Shown here piece after piece: positions 1-9,157 of a stretch of DNA of 64,000 nt. The notes beneath the pieces are model-generated. The model was not told the DNA's origin. It made no database searches and worked only from the letters and a program-made list of their open reading frames with translations. The stretch comes from Bacillus multifaciens (lineage in GTDB: Bacteria; Bacillota; Bacilli; Bacillales; Bacillaceae_G), in NCBI RefSeq assembly GCF_030756675.1, contig NZ_JAVBXD010000006.1, positions 106,576 to 170,575 of the forward strand. Reading direction: 5' to 3'. Positions within the stretch are counted from its first letter, which is position 1, and each line of letters begins with the position of its first letter. The translations under genes were made by a program, and so were the position numbers.

Positions 1-56
1 TCTTTTGCGTGCTCTTGTATAGGGCGAATTGCCCGAAATGGTTTAATTGTTACCAC
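1..56 (-). CDS. DUF1015 family protein, N-terminal fragment at window edge
   Basis: Only the first 18 or so codons lie in the window. A GTG start follows a strong ribosome-binding site (AAGGAGGAG, 60-71 on the plus coordinates), and the peptide begins MVTIKPFRAIRPIQEHAK, which resembles the start of DUF1015 proteins. DUF1015 genes are known to follow serC and serA in Bacillus, which fits the position directly downstream of serA on the same strand. Molecular function is not established. The call rests on a short stretch plus context. Confidence 0.7.
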   Translation of the reverse strand, partial: MVTIKPFRAIRPIQEHAK

Positions 57-112
57 CAGAATCTCCTCCTTATTCGCATTTACAGGTAGTAAGCCCTCGA
101 AGCCCCTACACT

Positions 113-1285
113 TTATATAATCATTCGTACTGCTACGACACCTGCAATGTTTCTAATATTTTCCACAATATCTTCTTTAATAATATCATCTATACCATTA
201 TCAATATCAATCATTGTATAAGCAAAAGAGCCCTTACTACGGTTAATCATATCTGCAATATTTATATGATGATCTGCCAAGCGTGACGTAATTTGTCCAA
301 CCATGTTCGGAATATTTTGATGCGCAATTGTAATTCGGTTCTTACCGATATACGGCAGTTCTACATTTGGATAATTAACTGAATTGCGTATATTACCCGT
401 TTCTAAAAAGCTTCGCAATTGCCGCGCTGCCATAACCGCACAATTTTCTTCTGATTCGTATGTAGATGCCCCAAGATGCGGCGTTGCAATCACATTTTTC
501 ATTTGCAGCACACGCTCGTTTGGAAAATCTGTTATATAATGATTCACAGCCCCCGTATGAAGCGCTCGTTCTAACGCATCTTCGTCAACAAGCTCTCCGC
601 GAGAAAAATTTAAAATACGAACTCCTTTTTTCATTACTTGAAATGCTTGTTCATTTATGAAACCTCGCGTTTGTTCTAGCAACGGAACATGTAAAGTAAT
701 ATAATCGCATGTCGCAAAAACTTCTTCTAAACTAAATGCTCGCTCTACTTGTCTTGATAATCGCCAAGCTGTTTCAACCGAAACATATGGATCATAGCCA
801 ATGACGTCCATTCCTAACGATAAGGCATCATTTGCAACAAGAGCACCAATTGCACCTAGTCCAATGACTCCAAGACGCTTTCCGACAATTTCTGAACCAA
901 CATATTGCTTCTTCCCTTTCTCAACAAGTTGCGGCACTTCTTCACCTTGCAGCCCCTTTGTCCATACAATACCGTCAACAAGATTACGAGATGACATAAT
1001 TAAACTTGCAAGTACAAGTTCTTTTACAGCATTGGCATTAGCCCCAGGTGTATTAAAAACAACAATTCCTTTCTCTGTACACCGTTCCACTGGTATATTA
1101 TTTACACCTGCCCCCGCTCTTGCAATTGCTTTTAAATCACTTGAAAACTCCTCATGATGCAATGAATAGCTGCGCAATAAAATACCATCAGGGTTCTTGG
1201 CTGTTTCTCCTATTCTATATCTCTCCTTTGAGAATGTAACAATTCCTTTTTCGGCAATTTGATTCAACGTTTGAATATGAAACAT
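113..1285 (-). CDS. serA: D-3-phosphoglycerate dehydrogenase, short form with ACT domain
   Basis: Cytosolic enzyme of 390 aa that oxidises 3-phosphoglycerate to 3-phosphohydroxypyruvate with NAD+, the first step of serine synthesis. The Rossmann motif GLGAIG is at residues 142-147. The catalytic Arg lies in SRGELVD (about 229), and the His is in TPHLGAST (about 270). A C-terminal ACT-type domain fills about residues 315-390. The intervening domain of long SerA forms such as the 525-aa B. subtilis enzyme is missing, so this is the short type. The gene sits 12 bp after serC and before a DUF1015 gene, so the three are probably co-transcribed. The ACT domain suggests feedback control by serine; that is inferred from the family. 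Confidence 0.93.
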   Translation of the reverse strand: MFHIQTLNQIAEKGIVTFSKERYRIGETAKNPDGILLRSYSLHHEEFSSDLKAIARAGAGVNNIPVERCTEKGIVVFNTPGANANAVKELVLASLIMSSRNLVDGIVWTKGLQGEEVPQLVEKGKKQYVGSEIVGKRLGVIGLGAIGALVANDALSLGMDVIGYDPYVSVETAWRLSRQVERAFSLEEVFATCDYITLHVPLLEQTRGFINEQAFQVMKKGVRILNFSRGELVDEDALERALHTGAVNHYITDFPNERVLQMKNVIATPHLGASTYESEENCAVMAARQLRSFLETGNIRNSVNYPNVELPYIGKNRITIAHQNIPNMVGQITSRLADHHINIADMINRSKGSFAYTMIDIDNGIDDIIKEDIVENIRNIAGVVAVRMII

Positions 1286-1297
1286 TTTCTCATCCCC

Positions 1298-2383
1298 TTA
1301 TTTGTGTTTCTTTTCAAATGCATACATGAAATTCACAAGTTTTTGTACAGCCTCCACTGGCATTGCGTTATATATACTAGCACGCATGCCGCCAACTGAA
1401 CGATGCCCTTTTAATTCTTCAAAACCATGCTTTTTCGCTTCTTGAATAAACAACGTATTTCGTTCATTTGAAGAGGTTGTAAATGGAATATTCATTAAAG
1501 ATCGGTATGTAGTTTGTACTGGTGAAGTGAACACACTTGATTCATCTAAAAAGTTGTATAGAATAGCTGCTTTTTTGTAATTTCTTTTTTCGATTTCCTG
1601 CACGCCTCCTTGTGCTTTCAGCCACTGCAAAACTAGCTTTGTTACATAAATACTGAAAGTTGGCGGCGTATTATAAAGTGAATTATGTTTACTGTAAGTT
1701 TCATAGTTTAACATGGCCGGGCAAGAAGAATTCGCAGCACCAATTAAATCTTTACGAACGATGACAACCGTTAACCCTGCAGGCCCTAAATTTTTCTGTG
1801 CTCCAGCATAAATAAGACCAAATTTTGTTACATCATACTCTTCAGATAAAATATGAGAAGACATATCAGCAATGAGTGGGATCTCTCCTGTCTCAGGAAT
1901 ATTTACATAACGTGTACCTTCAATTGTATTATTCGTTGTAATATGCATATAATCTATTTCTTGAGGGAGAAGTGTACGATTGAATTCTGGAATAGATGTA
2001 AATCGGTCATGTTCAGAAGACGCTATAACCGAAACCGTTCCAATTTTTTCTGCTTCTTGGATTGCTTTTCTTGACCAGGATCCTGTATGTACATATGCCG
2101 CTTGTTTAAATCGGTGCATTAAATTAAGTGGAATCATGGAGAATTGTAAAGATGCGCCCCCTTGTATAAAAAGGACTTCATAATTTTCAGGGATATTCAT
2201 TAACTCGCATAATAAACTTTTCGTTTCGTCTATAATATCCTGAAAGACTGCAGATCTGTGACTCATTTCCATTATCGACATGCCTGTTCCCTGATAATTT
2301 AATAAATCTTTTTGTACTTGCTCTAAAACAGAAATAGGAAGTGTAGATGGTCCCGCTGAAAAATTGTATACTCGATGCATCAT
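1298..2383 (-). CDS. serC: Phosphoserine aminotransferase
   Basis: PLP-dependent enzyme of 361 aa that converts 3-phosphohydroxypyruvate and glutamate to phosphoserine and 2-oxoglutarate; it can also act in pyridoxal phosphate synthesis. The N-terminus YNFSAGPSTLP is diagnostic, and the PLP lysine is K197 in AGAQKNLGPAG. Length matches the family. It is the first gene of the serC-serA-DUF1015 group. Two adjacent ATGs are possible starts (2383 or 2380). The second has better spacing from the GAGGGG ribosome-binding site. A CodY-like sequence lies just upstream. Confidence 0.95.
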   Translation of the reverse strand: MMHRVYNFSAGPSTLPISVLEQVQKDLLNYQGTGMSIMEMSHRSAVFQDIIDETKSLLCELMNIPENYEVLFIQGGASLQFSMIPLNLMHRFKQAAYVHTGSWSRKAIQEAEKIGTVSVIASSEHDRFTSIPEFNRTLLPQEIDYMHITTNNTIEGTRYVNIPETGEIPLIADMSSHILSEEYDVTKFGLIYAGAQKNLGPAGLTVVIVRKDLIGAANSSCPAMLNYETYSKHNSLYNTPPTFSIYVTKLVLQWLKAQGGVQEIEKRNYKKAAILYNFLDESSVFTSPVQTTYRSLMNIPFTTSSNERNTLFIQEAKKHGFEELKGHRSVGGMRASIYNAMPVEAVQKLVNFMYAFEKKHK

Positions 2384-2419
2384 ATTCCCCTCTTTCTTTT
2401 TATAATTTATAAATTGTGA

Positions 2420-2434
2420 AATTTTCTGAATTAT
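2420..2434. promoter_or_regulatory. Candidate CodY-binding motif upstream of serC
   Basis: The 15-mer AATTTTCTGAATTAT matches 12 of 15 positions of the CodY consensus AATTTTCWGAAAATT and lies about 40 bp upstream of the serC start. CodY represses many amino-acid genes in Bacillus under nutrient-rich conditions. The assignment is by motif and position only. Confidence 0.4.
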
Positions 2435-2549
2435 AACTCATATAAAATAGCCGGTCAAATTGTTTTTCCCATTTTATTCTAAAAAGCATTGGAACCGTTC
2501 TCATGAGTGAGTTTTCATGAAGTTCTTCTTTACTTCCTTTTCGTATTGA

Positions 2550-2586
2550 AACAAAAAAGTGTTAAGCACGTCTGCTTAACACTTTG
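2550..2586 (-). terminator. Rho-independent terminator after the DUF378 gene
   Basis: A 12-bp perfect stem (AAAGTGTTAAGC with its complement, loop of 6) ends in a run of T on the minus strand and lies 20 bp after the stop of the DUF378 gene. Confidence 0.8.
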
Positions 2587-2605
2587 AATAATAATTGTAT
2601 AATTG

Positions 2606-2797
2606 CTAATTACTTGCAAAAAAACGATCATAAATTTGATATAGTGCAGAAATACCAATAAGCCAATAAACGGTATCAACAAGCGCTGGTACAGAACCAA
2701 AAATTTTTTCCACCAGATTAAAATCTAGCGCAACAAATAACCAATTTAAACCGCCAATAATCACCAGAATTGCTGTAAGGTAAGACAAAAATTTCAT
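2606..2797 (-). CDS. DUF378 small membrane protein
   Basis: A 63-aa protein with two predicted membrane segments (about residues 4-24 and 38-56) and the pattern IIGGLNWLFVALDFNLVE, typical of DUF378. Function is not known for the family. It has its own terminator, and its start is preceded by a GGGGGC-type ribosome-binding site (minus strand GAGGGGGCAATC), so it is probably a single-gene unit. Confidence 0.85.
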   Translation of the reverse strand: MKFLSYLTAILVIIGGLNWLFVALDFNLVEKIFGSVPALVDTVYWLIGISALYQIYDRFFASN

Positions 2798-2989
2798 TTT
2801 GATTGCCCCCTCGGTGAAAAATGGTGAAAGGCCTTTCGCTATATTATATGCATAGAATTCTTGAATTTGACCATTTTTATTTTTATTTTTTCGTTTTAAA
2901 CATATTATTTTATCTTAGCTTGATAGCGATGGGGTCCTGGCAGTTTTCAAATTAAAAATCCACGCAAACTATATGTATCCATTTTAATT

Positions 2990-3158
2990 TTTAGACATAT
3001 AAGTCGCTGCTATGCAGAATACAGCATGAACCGTACTCACTTTCTCTTTTTGTTTTAAACCTTGCATGTTGCAGAAAAAGGCCCTGACCGCTTCTATGCA
3101 TGGTCTGATGCTCTCGCCCGCTTAAAAAGAAAGAGAGTTTTTATGTCGATTTCTTAAT
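2990..3158 (+). repeat. Dispersed bcr1-like repeat, copy A
   Basis: Fills much of the 380-bp gap between the DUF378 and NETI genes. It shares a backbone with three other segments (19626-19780 in the same orientation; 29052-29225 and 41056-41238 inverted): GACATATAAGT..GCTGCTATGCAG at the left, GGCCCTGACCGCTTCTATG in the middle, GCTCTCGCCC, and TTTTATGTCGAT at the right. The ends form an imperfect inverted repeat (GACATA / TATGTC). Size and distribution agree with the bcr1 element of the B. cereus group; the name is from memory. Confidence 0.75.
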
Positions 3159-3181
3159 TTGTATTTATATAACGTTGCAAT

Positions 3182-3388
3182 TTATACTGTTTTTAACTTT
3201 CCTTCAAATATTATTTTTCGTCCACAAGGCTCTACAACCATTTTACCATCTCTTTTCACCTCATGGAAAATAGGCTCTTCCATACGGCGTGACGGTGTAT
3301 ATCCTTCCTTTTCCATTCTTTCGAGGCACTGTGCAATTGTTTCATCTTGTAATACTTCAAATTTCTTCTTTTTTAATTGCTTTGTCAT
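3182..3388 (-). CDS. NETI-motif protein
   Basis: A 68-aa basic protein with the motif [20 protein letters not shown] followed by RMEEPIF, which matches the small NETI family of Bacillus. The function of that family is not known. It follows 4 bp before the stop-side end of nothing else on its strand except the MFS gene upstream in transcription order (3393), so the two are likely co-transcribed. No signal peptide or membrane segment is visible. Confidence 0.75.
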   Translation of the reverse strand: MTKQLKKKKFEVLQDETIAQCLERMEKEGYTPSRRMEEPIFHEVKRDGKMVVEPCGRKIIFEGKLKTV

Positions 3389-3392
3389 TGTT

Positions 3393-4568
3393 TTACCTAC
3401 TTTCTGCTTTCCTTATCATTGTTTGACTTTTCATATATGCCACATAAACAATCGATATTACTGCCATAATGATCATAACGGCAAAGAAAAAACTTGTATA
3501 CTGTATTTTCTCTATAAATAGTCCACCTAATACAGGCCCAGTAATGCTTCCGATACTAAAAGCAATTCCGCACAAAATATTTCCTGCTGGTAATAAATGT
3601 TTAGATAATAAATCTGTCATATACCCGAGCCCAAGTGAAAAACATGATCCAATAACCATACCAGCAAGTAACATACATATAAATACAAGCCAATAATATT
3701 GATCGAAAATAGCTGCTAATAGAAAAATCACTGTACTGATGCTAAATGCCCATGTTAAAATACGTTCTCTTCCAAGGCGATCACTCAGCATACCAAGTGG
3801 TATTTGTGTAATAATTCCACCGATCGAAAATGCTGGTAATAAAAATGAAATTTGTTCAACCGACCAACCTTTCCTCATCGTATATACAGGCAAATTACTA
3901 TTAAGCATCCCTTCTAATACTCCGTATGCTAACGGTGCAAGTAACGCAATCCAACCCAAGATCCAAACTTGCTTATAGCGCTGCAAAGATGACTCACTTT
4001 CTTGATTCACTTCTCCTTGATCAGGAAATGCATTTTGTATTGGAATTAGCAATAACCAACCTATTAAGCAAAGAATAGTTGATACAATGAATGGAGTTGC
4101 AACACCGTATTGTACTGTACTCGCTAAATAAGGTCCTATTGCAAAACCGATACTGAAAAATGCTCCGTAAATTGAAACTTGTTTTCCTACTTTGTGCGGA
4201 CTAGCAGTTGTCGTAATCCACGTTTGTGTTCCAACATGAAGCATATGATCCCCTACCCCAACTAAAAAACGAAGAACAAACCATACCCAAAAAGAAGATG
4301 TTTGCGTAAACAAAAATAATGCTCCAACAACAATGAAGCCTCCAATTACAATAAGAGGTTTCATTCCAAATTTTTTCATCGGTTTCTCAAGCCAAGGTGA
4401 AATAACAAAAATACCAATATATAATGCCGTTGCATGAAGGCCATTAAAACTTGAGCTAATTCCCTCTTTCTCAAAAATCATTGCGATTGCTGGTAACAAC
4501 ATACCTTGCGAAAGCCCAGAAATCGCAACAATTCCAACCATAATCCAAAACGTATACTTTCTCCCCAT
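3393..4568 (-). CDS. MFS transporter, 12-TM drug/metabolite efflux type
   Basis: A polytopic protein of 391 aa with about 12 membrane segments, and the MFS loop motif between TM2 and TM3 in degenerate form ([12 protein letters not shown]). A second copy after TM8 reads [10 protein letters not shown]. Start chosen at ATG 4568 because GAGGGAG lies 9 bases upstream and the next residues ([11 protein letters not shown]) begin TM1; the frame stays open further up to 4646 without a good ribosome-binding site. Substrate unknown. The family suggests proton-driven export. The NETI gene follows after 4 bp. Confidence 0.85.
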   Translation of the reverse strand: MGRKYTFWIMVGIVAISGLSQGMLLPAIAMIFEKEGISSSFNGLHATALYIGIFVISPWLEKPMKKFGMKPLIVIGGFIVVGALFLFTQTSSFWVWFVLRFLVGVGDHMLHVGTQTWITTTASPHKVGKQVSIYGAFFSIGFAIGPYLASTVQYGVATPFIVSTILCLIGWLLLIPIQNAFPDQGEVNQESESSLQRYKQVWILGWIALLAPLAYGVLEGMLNSNLPVYTMRKGWSVEQISFLLPAFSIGGIITQIPLGMLSDRLGRERILTWAFSISTVIFLLAAIFDQYYWLVFICMLLAGMVIGSCFSLGLGYMTDLLSKHLLPAGNILCGIAFSIGSITGPVLGGLFIEKIQYTSFFFAVMIIMAVISIVYVAYMKSQTMIRKAESR

Positions 4569-4652
4569 TTTATTACGCTCCCTCGATAAACTCACATCCT
4601 TTATTATAGATGTTTTATCCGTAAATCGTATACTCTTAATTTCCACAAAAAT

Positions 4653-4680
4653 AAAGCTAGAAGTTCAGACTTCTAGCTTT
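4653..4680. terminator. Bidirectional hairpin terminator
   Basis: The 11-bp stem AAAGCTAGAAG with its complement (loop of 6) is flanked by A- and T-rich sequence. It overlaps the end of the 90-aa gene at 4680 and lies before the MFS gene. Confidence 0.65.
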
Positions 4681-4952
4681 CATCCTTCCCATACTTGAGC
4701 TTTTACATATGATTGCATATGATTTATATATGATTTTACCTTAGGGGCATAAAAGAACGGTTGTTGCACCACTACACCTTGTTGTGGATGTGAATAAGAA
4801 TATGTCACATAATATTTCGTTCCATATACTGGTGGGAATGTATGGAAATATAATTTTTGTATATGTGTATTCGTACCATTTAACAAAGGATGCATATACA
4901 CCGTCCTATGACGAATTGATAGATAAGCCGGTTCTGTATAAAAAATCACCAT
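4680..4952 (-). CDS. Conserved hypothetical protein, 90 aa
   Basis: Not recognised. A Tyr/His-rich protein (many YxxYxY patterns) with no membrane segment, signal peptide or cysteine. The ribosome-binding site AAAGGAGAAGG lies just before the ATG. It is bounded by its own terminator and by a divergent stretch before the hydrolase gene, so it is probably a single-gene unit. Composition resembles small spore-coat proteins, but this is only an impression. Confidence 0.6.
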   Translation of the reverse strand: MVIFYTEPAYLSIRHRTVYMHPLLNGTNTHIQKLYFHTFPPVYGTKYYVTYSYSHPQQGVVVQQPFFYAPKVKSYINHMQSYVKAQVWEG

Positions 4953-5020
4953 AACCTTCTCCTTTTCAAAACAATCCTATTACAGTATACGTTTGTTATG
5001 TGCAATAGGAAACAAGGCAA

Positions 5021-5917
5021 CTATCCTTTCAAAAATGCGATTACTTCATTTATAAACACGTCTAAACAATCAATAAATGGCGAATGCCCACAATCTTCTA
5101 ACATGACCAATTTTGCATTCGGTAAATGCTTTGCCAACTCTTCACCAACTACTTTTGGCACCACATAATCACGATCCCCTTGGAGAACTAATGTTGGCAC
5201 CTGAATGCGATTTACATCTCCGTTCCCAGGTACAATTCCGTTATGTTCATCAGAAATATTAAATGTTACAAGTCCATAATTCACATCAACAAAATTGCGC
5301 TGCGTCAACATATCATTCAGATATTTTTCATAACGATCTGCTCTAGGCTGATGATGCGTATAAATAAGTAAATTCCAGATATTACGATAGTACTTCTTAT
5401 CCTTTTGTTTTAAAGCTTCAACAACAGGTGCAATTTGAACAGGATCTTCCGCTATTTCTTCTTTTGTTGTTAACAGATTTGATACAATTGGTTGACCATT
5501 TATATCCTTCTTATATATTGGATATCCTTTCACACCTACCGATTCTACTAATATGAGTTTATTCACATTCGTCGGATAAGCTGCTGCAAACTGCATGGCA
5601 ACTCCTCCCCCCATCGACCATCCGACCAATGAGAAATTTTCAAGTTGCAGTTCATCCACAAACAACTTCACATCTTCTGCAAAATCATTCAATGAATCAA
5701 TCGGCTGATGATAAGTCGAAAAACCAAAACCACGTAAATCTAGAGCATAAATATGATAAGAATCTTGCAATTGTTCTATAACCAAATCCCAATGCTGCGA
5801 AGACGTCATATTCCCGTGAATAAGCACTACTCTTTCTGTTCCATTTCCCAATTCTTGATATGCAATTGTTTCTCCATTTGATAATGCTACTGATTTCATA
5901 ACGGCAGGTTTCATCAT
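5021..5917 (-). CDS. Alpha/beta-fold hydrolase
   Basis: A 298-aa cytosolic hydrolase. It shows the oxyanion-hole HGN (34-36), the nucleophile elbow GWSMGG with Ser101, an acid in LQGDRDYVVP (about 248), and the catalytic His in DCGHSPF (about 277). A cap region lies between about residues 130 and 230. The ribosome-binding site GAGGGGG precedes tandem ATGs. Similar proteins are esterases, haloperoxidase-like enzymes or 3-oxoadipate enol-lactonase-like enzymes, and the substrate cannot be read from the sequence. It is divergent from the marR gene. Confidence 0.85.
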   Translation of the reverse strand: MMKPAVMKSVALSNGETIAYQELGNGTERVVLIHGNMTSSQHWDLVIEQLQDSYHIYALDLRGFGFSTYHQPIDSLNDFAEDVKLFVDELQLENFSLVGWSMGGGVAMQFAAAYPTNVNKLILVESVGVKGYPIYKKDINGQPIVSNLLTTKEEIAEDPVQIAPVVEALKQKDKKYYRNIWNLLIYTHHQPRADRYEKYLNDMLTQRNFVDVNYGLVTFNISDEHNGIVPGNGDVNRIQVPTLVLQGDRDYVVPKVVGEELAKHLPNAKLVMLEDCGHSPFIDCLDVFINEVIAFLKG

Positions 5918-6050
5918 TCTGTTTCCCCCTCAAAATTATCAATAACACACATTTTTGAAAGACAGAAAATTCTAACTTAATCATATCATACAGAATATAT
6001 GTTCTCAATCTGAAAATGAAATTTTTTTCATAAGCATAACGATAGACTAC

Positions 6051-6097
6051 TAGACAATTCTGAAAAAAATAGATATAGTTAGCTAGGTAACTAATTA
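6051..6097 (+). promoter_or_regulatory. Promoter with overlapping MarR-type operator
   Basis: Sigma-A-like promoter: TAGACA (6051-6056), 17 bp, TATAGT (6074-6079). An imperfect palindrome, TTAGCTAGGTAACTAA within 6076-6097, overlaps the -10 element and initial transcribed region, just upstream of the marR start. This arrangement is typical of autorepression by MarR proteins. Confidence 0.6.
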
Positions 6098-6112
6098 GGA
6101 AAGGAAAAAAAT

Positions 6113-6529
6113 ATGGACGAAAAACAACACTTTTTTCACACTGTCAGCCAAACCGCTCGGAAATTTTCCAAGAGATTCAACGAACGTGTTTCTCCAACCG
6201 GTTTATATAGCGCGCAGTGGGCCGTTATCTTCAGGCTAAATCAATCCGGACCTTGTACACAAACAGAATTGTGTCAATACTTAAACGTTGAGTCTCCAAC
6301 AATGACCCGTACTTTAAAACGGATGGAATTAATGGGATGGATTACTCGAACTGAGGGGACAGATCGACGCGAGAAGCTCATTTCTTTATCAGAAACAGCA
6401 ATCGCAATGATACCGAGTTGGCAGGAAGAAGTAGACTCATTTGAAGAAAAAGCATTGCAAGATATTAGCGAGGAAGAGCTTCACCTTGCTTTTCATCTAC
6501 TACAAAAAGTAATTCGAAATCTTGATTAG
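6113..6529 (+). CDS. MarR family transcriptional regulator
   Basis: A 138-aa winged-helix protein. The recognition helix region reads LCQYLNVESPTMTRTLKRM (about 61-79), followed by the wing RTEGTDRREKLISLSE, which is the classic MarR signature DxRxxxLxLTxxG in shortened form. It is followed after 17 bp by an MFS exporter. Together with the palindrome over its promoter this suggests an autoregulated repressor that controls the exporter and responds to a small aromatic or toxic ligand. The ligand is unknown. Confidence 0.92.
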   Translation: MDEKQHFFHTVSQTARKFSKRFNERVSPTGLYSAQWAVIFRLNQSGPCTQTELCQYLNVESPTMTRTLKRMELMGWITRTEGTDRREKLISLSETAIAMIPSWQEEVDSFEEKALQDISEEELHLAFHLLQKVIRNLD

Positions 6530-6546
6530 AAATCGGAGGGATGACT

Positions 6547-7746
6547 ATGGAAAGTCAAAGACTTTGGACGAAAGACTTCATTGGAACATGTTTGAGTAGT
6601 CTATTTCTCTTTTTAACATTTTATATGCTCATAACAACCTTGCCTGTATATGTTATTGACGGATTAAAAGGAAAACCTGAAGAAATGGGTCTTGTCGCAA
6701 CAGTGTTTCTTATTTCTTCTGTAATCTGCCGACCATTTACAGGGAAATGGCTTGATGATTTAGGAAGGAAGAAAATTTTATTCATCTCCCTTTCGTTATT
6801 TTTAGCTGCAACAGTCATGTACTTTGGTGCACAAAGCTTATTTTTACTGCTTGCTCTTCGCTTCTTCCATGGCATCGGATTTGGAATGGCAACAACAGCT
6901 ACTGGTACAATCGTAACAGATGTAGCGCCGGCCCATAGGCGCGGTGAAGCACTTGGATATTACGGAGTATTTATGAGTTTACCGATGGTTATCGGTCCTT
7001 TTTTAGGTTTAACAATTATTTCTAAATTCTCATTTACTGGTCTATTTATACTTTGTTCTATATTTTCTATCCTTGCTTTTTTATGCGGACTATTTGTAAA
7101 TATCCCTGATAAAAAAACAGCTGTCACTAACGAAAAGAAACGTATGCAATGGAAGGATTTAATAGAGCCTTCAACAATCCCAATTGCTCTCACAGGTTGC
7201 ATACTTTCCTTTTCCTATAGCGGTATTCTTTCATTTATTCCCGTTTATACAAAAGAGCTTGGCATGGCAGAGATTGCAAGTTATTTCTTTGTTGTATACG
7301 CAATTGTAGTGGTTATTTCTAGGCCGTTTTCAGGAAGAATATTCGATCGATTCGGGGAAAATGTTCTTATTTATCCATCTATTATTATCTTTATGATTGG
7401 GATGTTCATTTTAAGCCAAGCACAAACGTCATTTTGGTTACTTGCTTCTGGCGTACTTATCGGTTTTGGATATGGAACCTTAATCCCGAGCTTCCAAACA
7501 ATTGCAGTTAGTGCCGCACCTAATCATCGACGCGGATCTGCAACAGCTACTTATTTCTCATTCTTCGATACAGGGATCGGTATTGGCTCTTTCATCTTAG
7601 GAATCGTTGCTGCACATTCAAGTTATCATCATATGTATTTTATTTCTTCGATTATCGTTGCATTTACATTACTGATTTACCATTTTCTTCATGGACGTAA
7701 ACAAAAGTTCAAAAAGCAAACAACAGAAGAAAAACTATCTGCTTAA
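6547..7746 (+). CDS. MFS transporter co-operonic with MarR
   Basis: A 12-TM protein of about 399 aa. The loop motif GKWLDDLGRKK lies between TM2 and TM3 (about 66-76), and the second half has GRIFDRFGE. Start placed at ATG 6547, which has GGAGGG six bases upstream; the earlier ATG at 6541 abuts the ribosome-binding site. Operon context with MarR suggests a drug or toxin efflux pump of the drug:H+ antiporter type. It ends in a clear terminator. Confidence 0.88.
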   Translation: MESQRLWTKDFIGTCLSSLFLFLTFYMLITTLPVYVIDGLKGKPEEMGLVATVFLISSVICRPFTGKWLDDLGRKKILFISLSLFLAATVMYFGAQSLFLLLALRFFHGIGFGMATTATGTIVTDVAPAHRRGEALGYYGVFMSLPMVIGPFLGLTIISKFSFTGLFILCSIFSILAFLCGLFVNIPDKKTAVTNEKKRMQWKDLIEPSTIPIALTGCILSFSYSGILSFIPVYTKELGMAEIASYFFVVYAIVVVISRPFSGRIFDRFGENVLIYPSIIIFMIGMFILSQAQTSFWLLASGVLIGFGYGTLIPSFQTIAVSAAPNHRRGSATATYFSFFDTGIGIGSFILGIVAAHSSYHHMYFISSIIVAFTLLIYHFLHGRKQKFKKQTTEEKLSA

Positions 7747-7756
7747 TCATATTAGA

Positions 7757-7790
7757 GAGAGTAAACTTCTGTGTTTACTCTCCTTTTTTT
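7757..7790 (+). terminator. Rho-independent terminator of the marR-MFS operon
   Basis: The 10-bp stem GAGAGTAAAC/GTTTACTCTC (loop of 6) is followed by a C and then eight T residues. It lies 11 bp after the transporter stop codon. Confidence 0.9.
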
Positions 7791-7841
7791 GCTTCTTTAT
7801 AAGCTTATCTCTTATAATAAAATAAGAAGGAGGCTTATATT

Positions 7842-9104
7842 ATGAGGTTTAAAAAATCGCCGCTTATTTTCATCATTTTAATTTTTGTATGTATATTGAC
7901 TGGAATAGGATTTACGTTATTCAATCCGAATAAAAGTTTTTCTTCAAAACAAACAGTGACGAAAAAAAACTGGTTACAAGACCCGTATCTTCGTTGGTCG
8001 TATTCACATATGCGCGAACTTGCTTCAACAAAAGTTGTCGCTAAAAATCCAAATTATATATCCTCACTCCCAACTAATTTGCAAAATCTAGATAATCTAA
8101 AAATCACAGATGAAAATGACAATAATACATCCATTCGAAAATTATTAGAAAAACATAAAACAGATGCATTCATTGTTTTACATGATGGGAAGCTTGTGTA
8201 TGAACGGTACTTTCATGGATATAAAGAATCTGAGCCACACGGTATGGCATCGGTAGCAAAAGTATTTACAGGGTTGCTCGTTAATACCCTTATTGAAGAA
8301 GGAAAGCTGCAGCCTAACGCAACTGCAGAAACTTATGTAAAAGAATTAAAAGGAACACCATTTGGAATAGCAACAATTCAACAACTATTAGATATGCAAG
8401 TTTCAGTAGAATATCCAACTCACGGTTTTAAACAAGCTGGATTAGATAATCAAGATGCACAATTATATTTAGCAAGCAATCTTCTTCCTCGCTGTAAAAA
8501 CTATAATGGACCTGTAACAATTTATGACATGTTGCTAGAAGGCAACAAAACCGCTGCTCCAGGAGAAACATTTTCATATAATAACGGTTCTGCTGAAACA
8601 CTAGCCTGGATCCTTCGGACTGTAACAGGAAAATCACTCGCAGATCAAGTAAGTGAACGGATTTGGTCACCAATTGGCGCAGAAGAAAATGCTTATTACG
8701 TTGTTGACAAAGCTGGAGTTGAACAGGCAAGTGCAGGATTAAATACCACCGCTCGAGACATGGCAAGATTCGGGAAAATGATAATGGACAATGGTGTATA
8801 TGACGGGAAAGAAGTTATTTCTTCTTCTATAATTGAAGAAGTTAAACATATACAAAAATACGAACTTCCAGTCGGCGATGGTGAGGAATATTCTTATCAT
8901 AATCAGTGGTGGATTTCACATAATGAACATAATGCTTTTGAAGTACTTGGCAGTTATGGACAAAGATTGTATATCGATCCAACTGCACATATGGTTATTG
9001 TTCATTTTTCTTCCAATGCGAATCATAATGGAGAAATACAATCCGCATATAGCAAAATGTATTTGCAAATCGCTGAATATTTACAGAAAGAGTCCTCTAA
9101 TTAA
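7842..9104 (+). CDS. Membrane-anchored serine hydrolase, beta-lactamase/PBP4* fold
   Basis: A 420-aa protein with an N-terminal signal anchor (about 7-27) and an extracytoplasmic class C beta-lactamase-like domain. The nucleophile motif SxxK is SVAK (Ser137, Lys140). The YxN motif is in FSYNNGS (about 244). The third motif region contains HNQWW in place of KTG. Family members include esterases, D-aminopeptidases and penicillin-binding-like hydrolases, so lactam resistance should not be assumed. The start follows GAAGGAGGC at a good distance. A promoter TTGCTT-18 bp-TATAAT lies at 7789-7818, with its -35 inside the upstream terminator T-tract. Confidence 0.87.
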   Translation: MRFKKSPLIFIILIFVCILTGIGFTLFNPNKSFSSKQTVTKKNWLQDPYLRWSYSHMRELASTKVVAKNPNYISSLPTNLQNLDNLKITDENDNNTSIRKLLEKHKTDAFIVLHDGKLVYERYFHGYKESEPHGMASVAKVFTGLLVNTLIEEGKLQPNATAETYVKELKGTPFGIATIQQLLDMQVSVEYPTHGFKQAGLDNQDAQLYLASNLLPRCKNYNGPVTIYDMLLEGNKTAAPGETFSYNNGSAETLAWILRTVTGKSLADQVSERIWSPIGAEENAYYVVDKAGVEQASAGLNTTARDMARFGKMIMDNGVYDGKEVISSSIIEEVKHIQKYELPVGDGEEYSYHNQWWISHNEHNAFEVLGSYGQRLYIDPTAHMVIVHFSSNANHNGEIQSAYSKMYLQIAEYLQKESSN

Positions 9105-9131
9105 GTTTAAATCCCTAAATTTTTGTTAAGA

Positions 9132-9157
9132 AAAGAGCTGTCTTATGACAGCTCTTT
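9132..9157. terminator. Hairpin terminator shared by convergent genes
   Basis: The 11-bp stem AAAGAGCTGTC/GACAGCTCTTT with loop TTAT lies after the serine hydrolase and overlaps the last codons of the convergent 122-aa gene. Confidence 0.75.

Noticed and set aside
7842-9104. Beta-lactamase antibiotic-resistance gene
   Set aside because: SxxK and YxN are present, but the KTG box is replaced and the family mostly contains esterases and peptidases. A resistance role is not supported.
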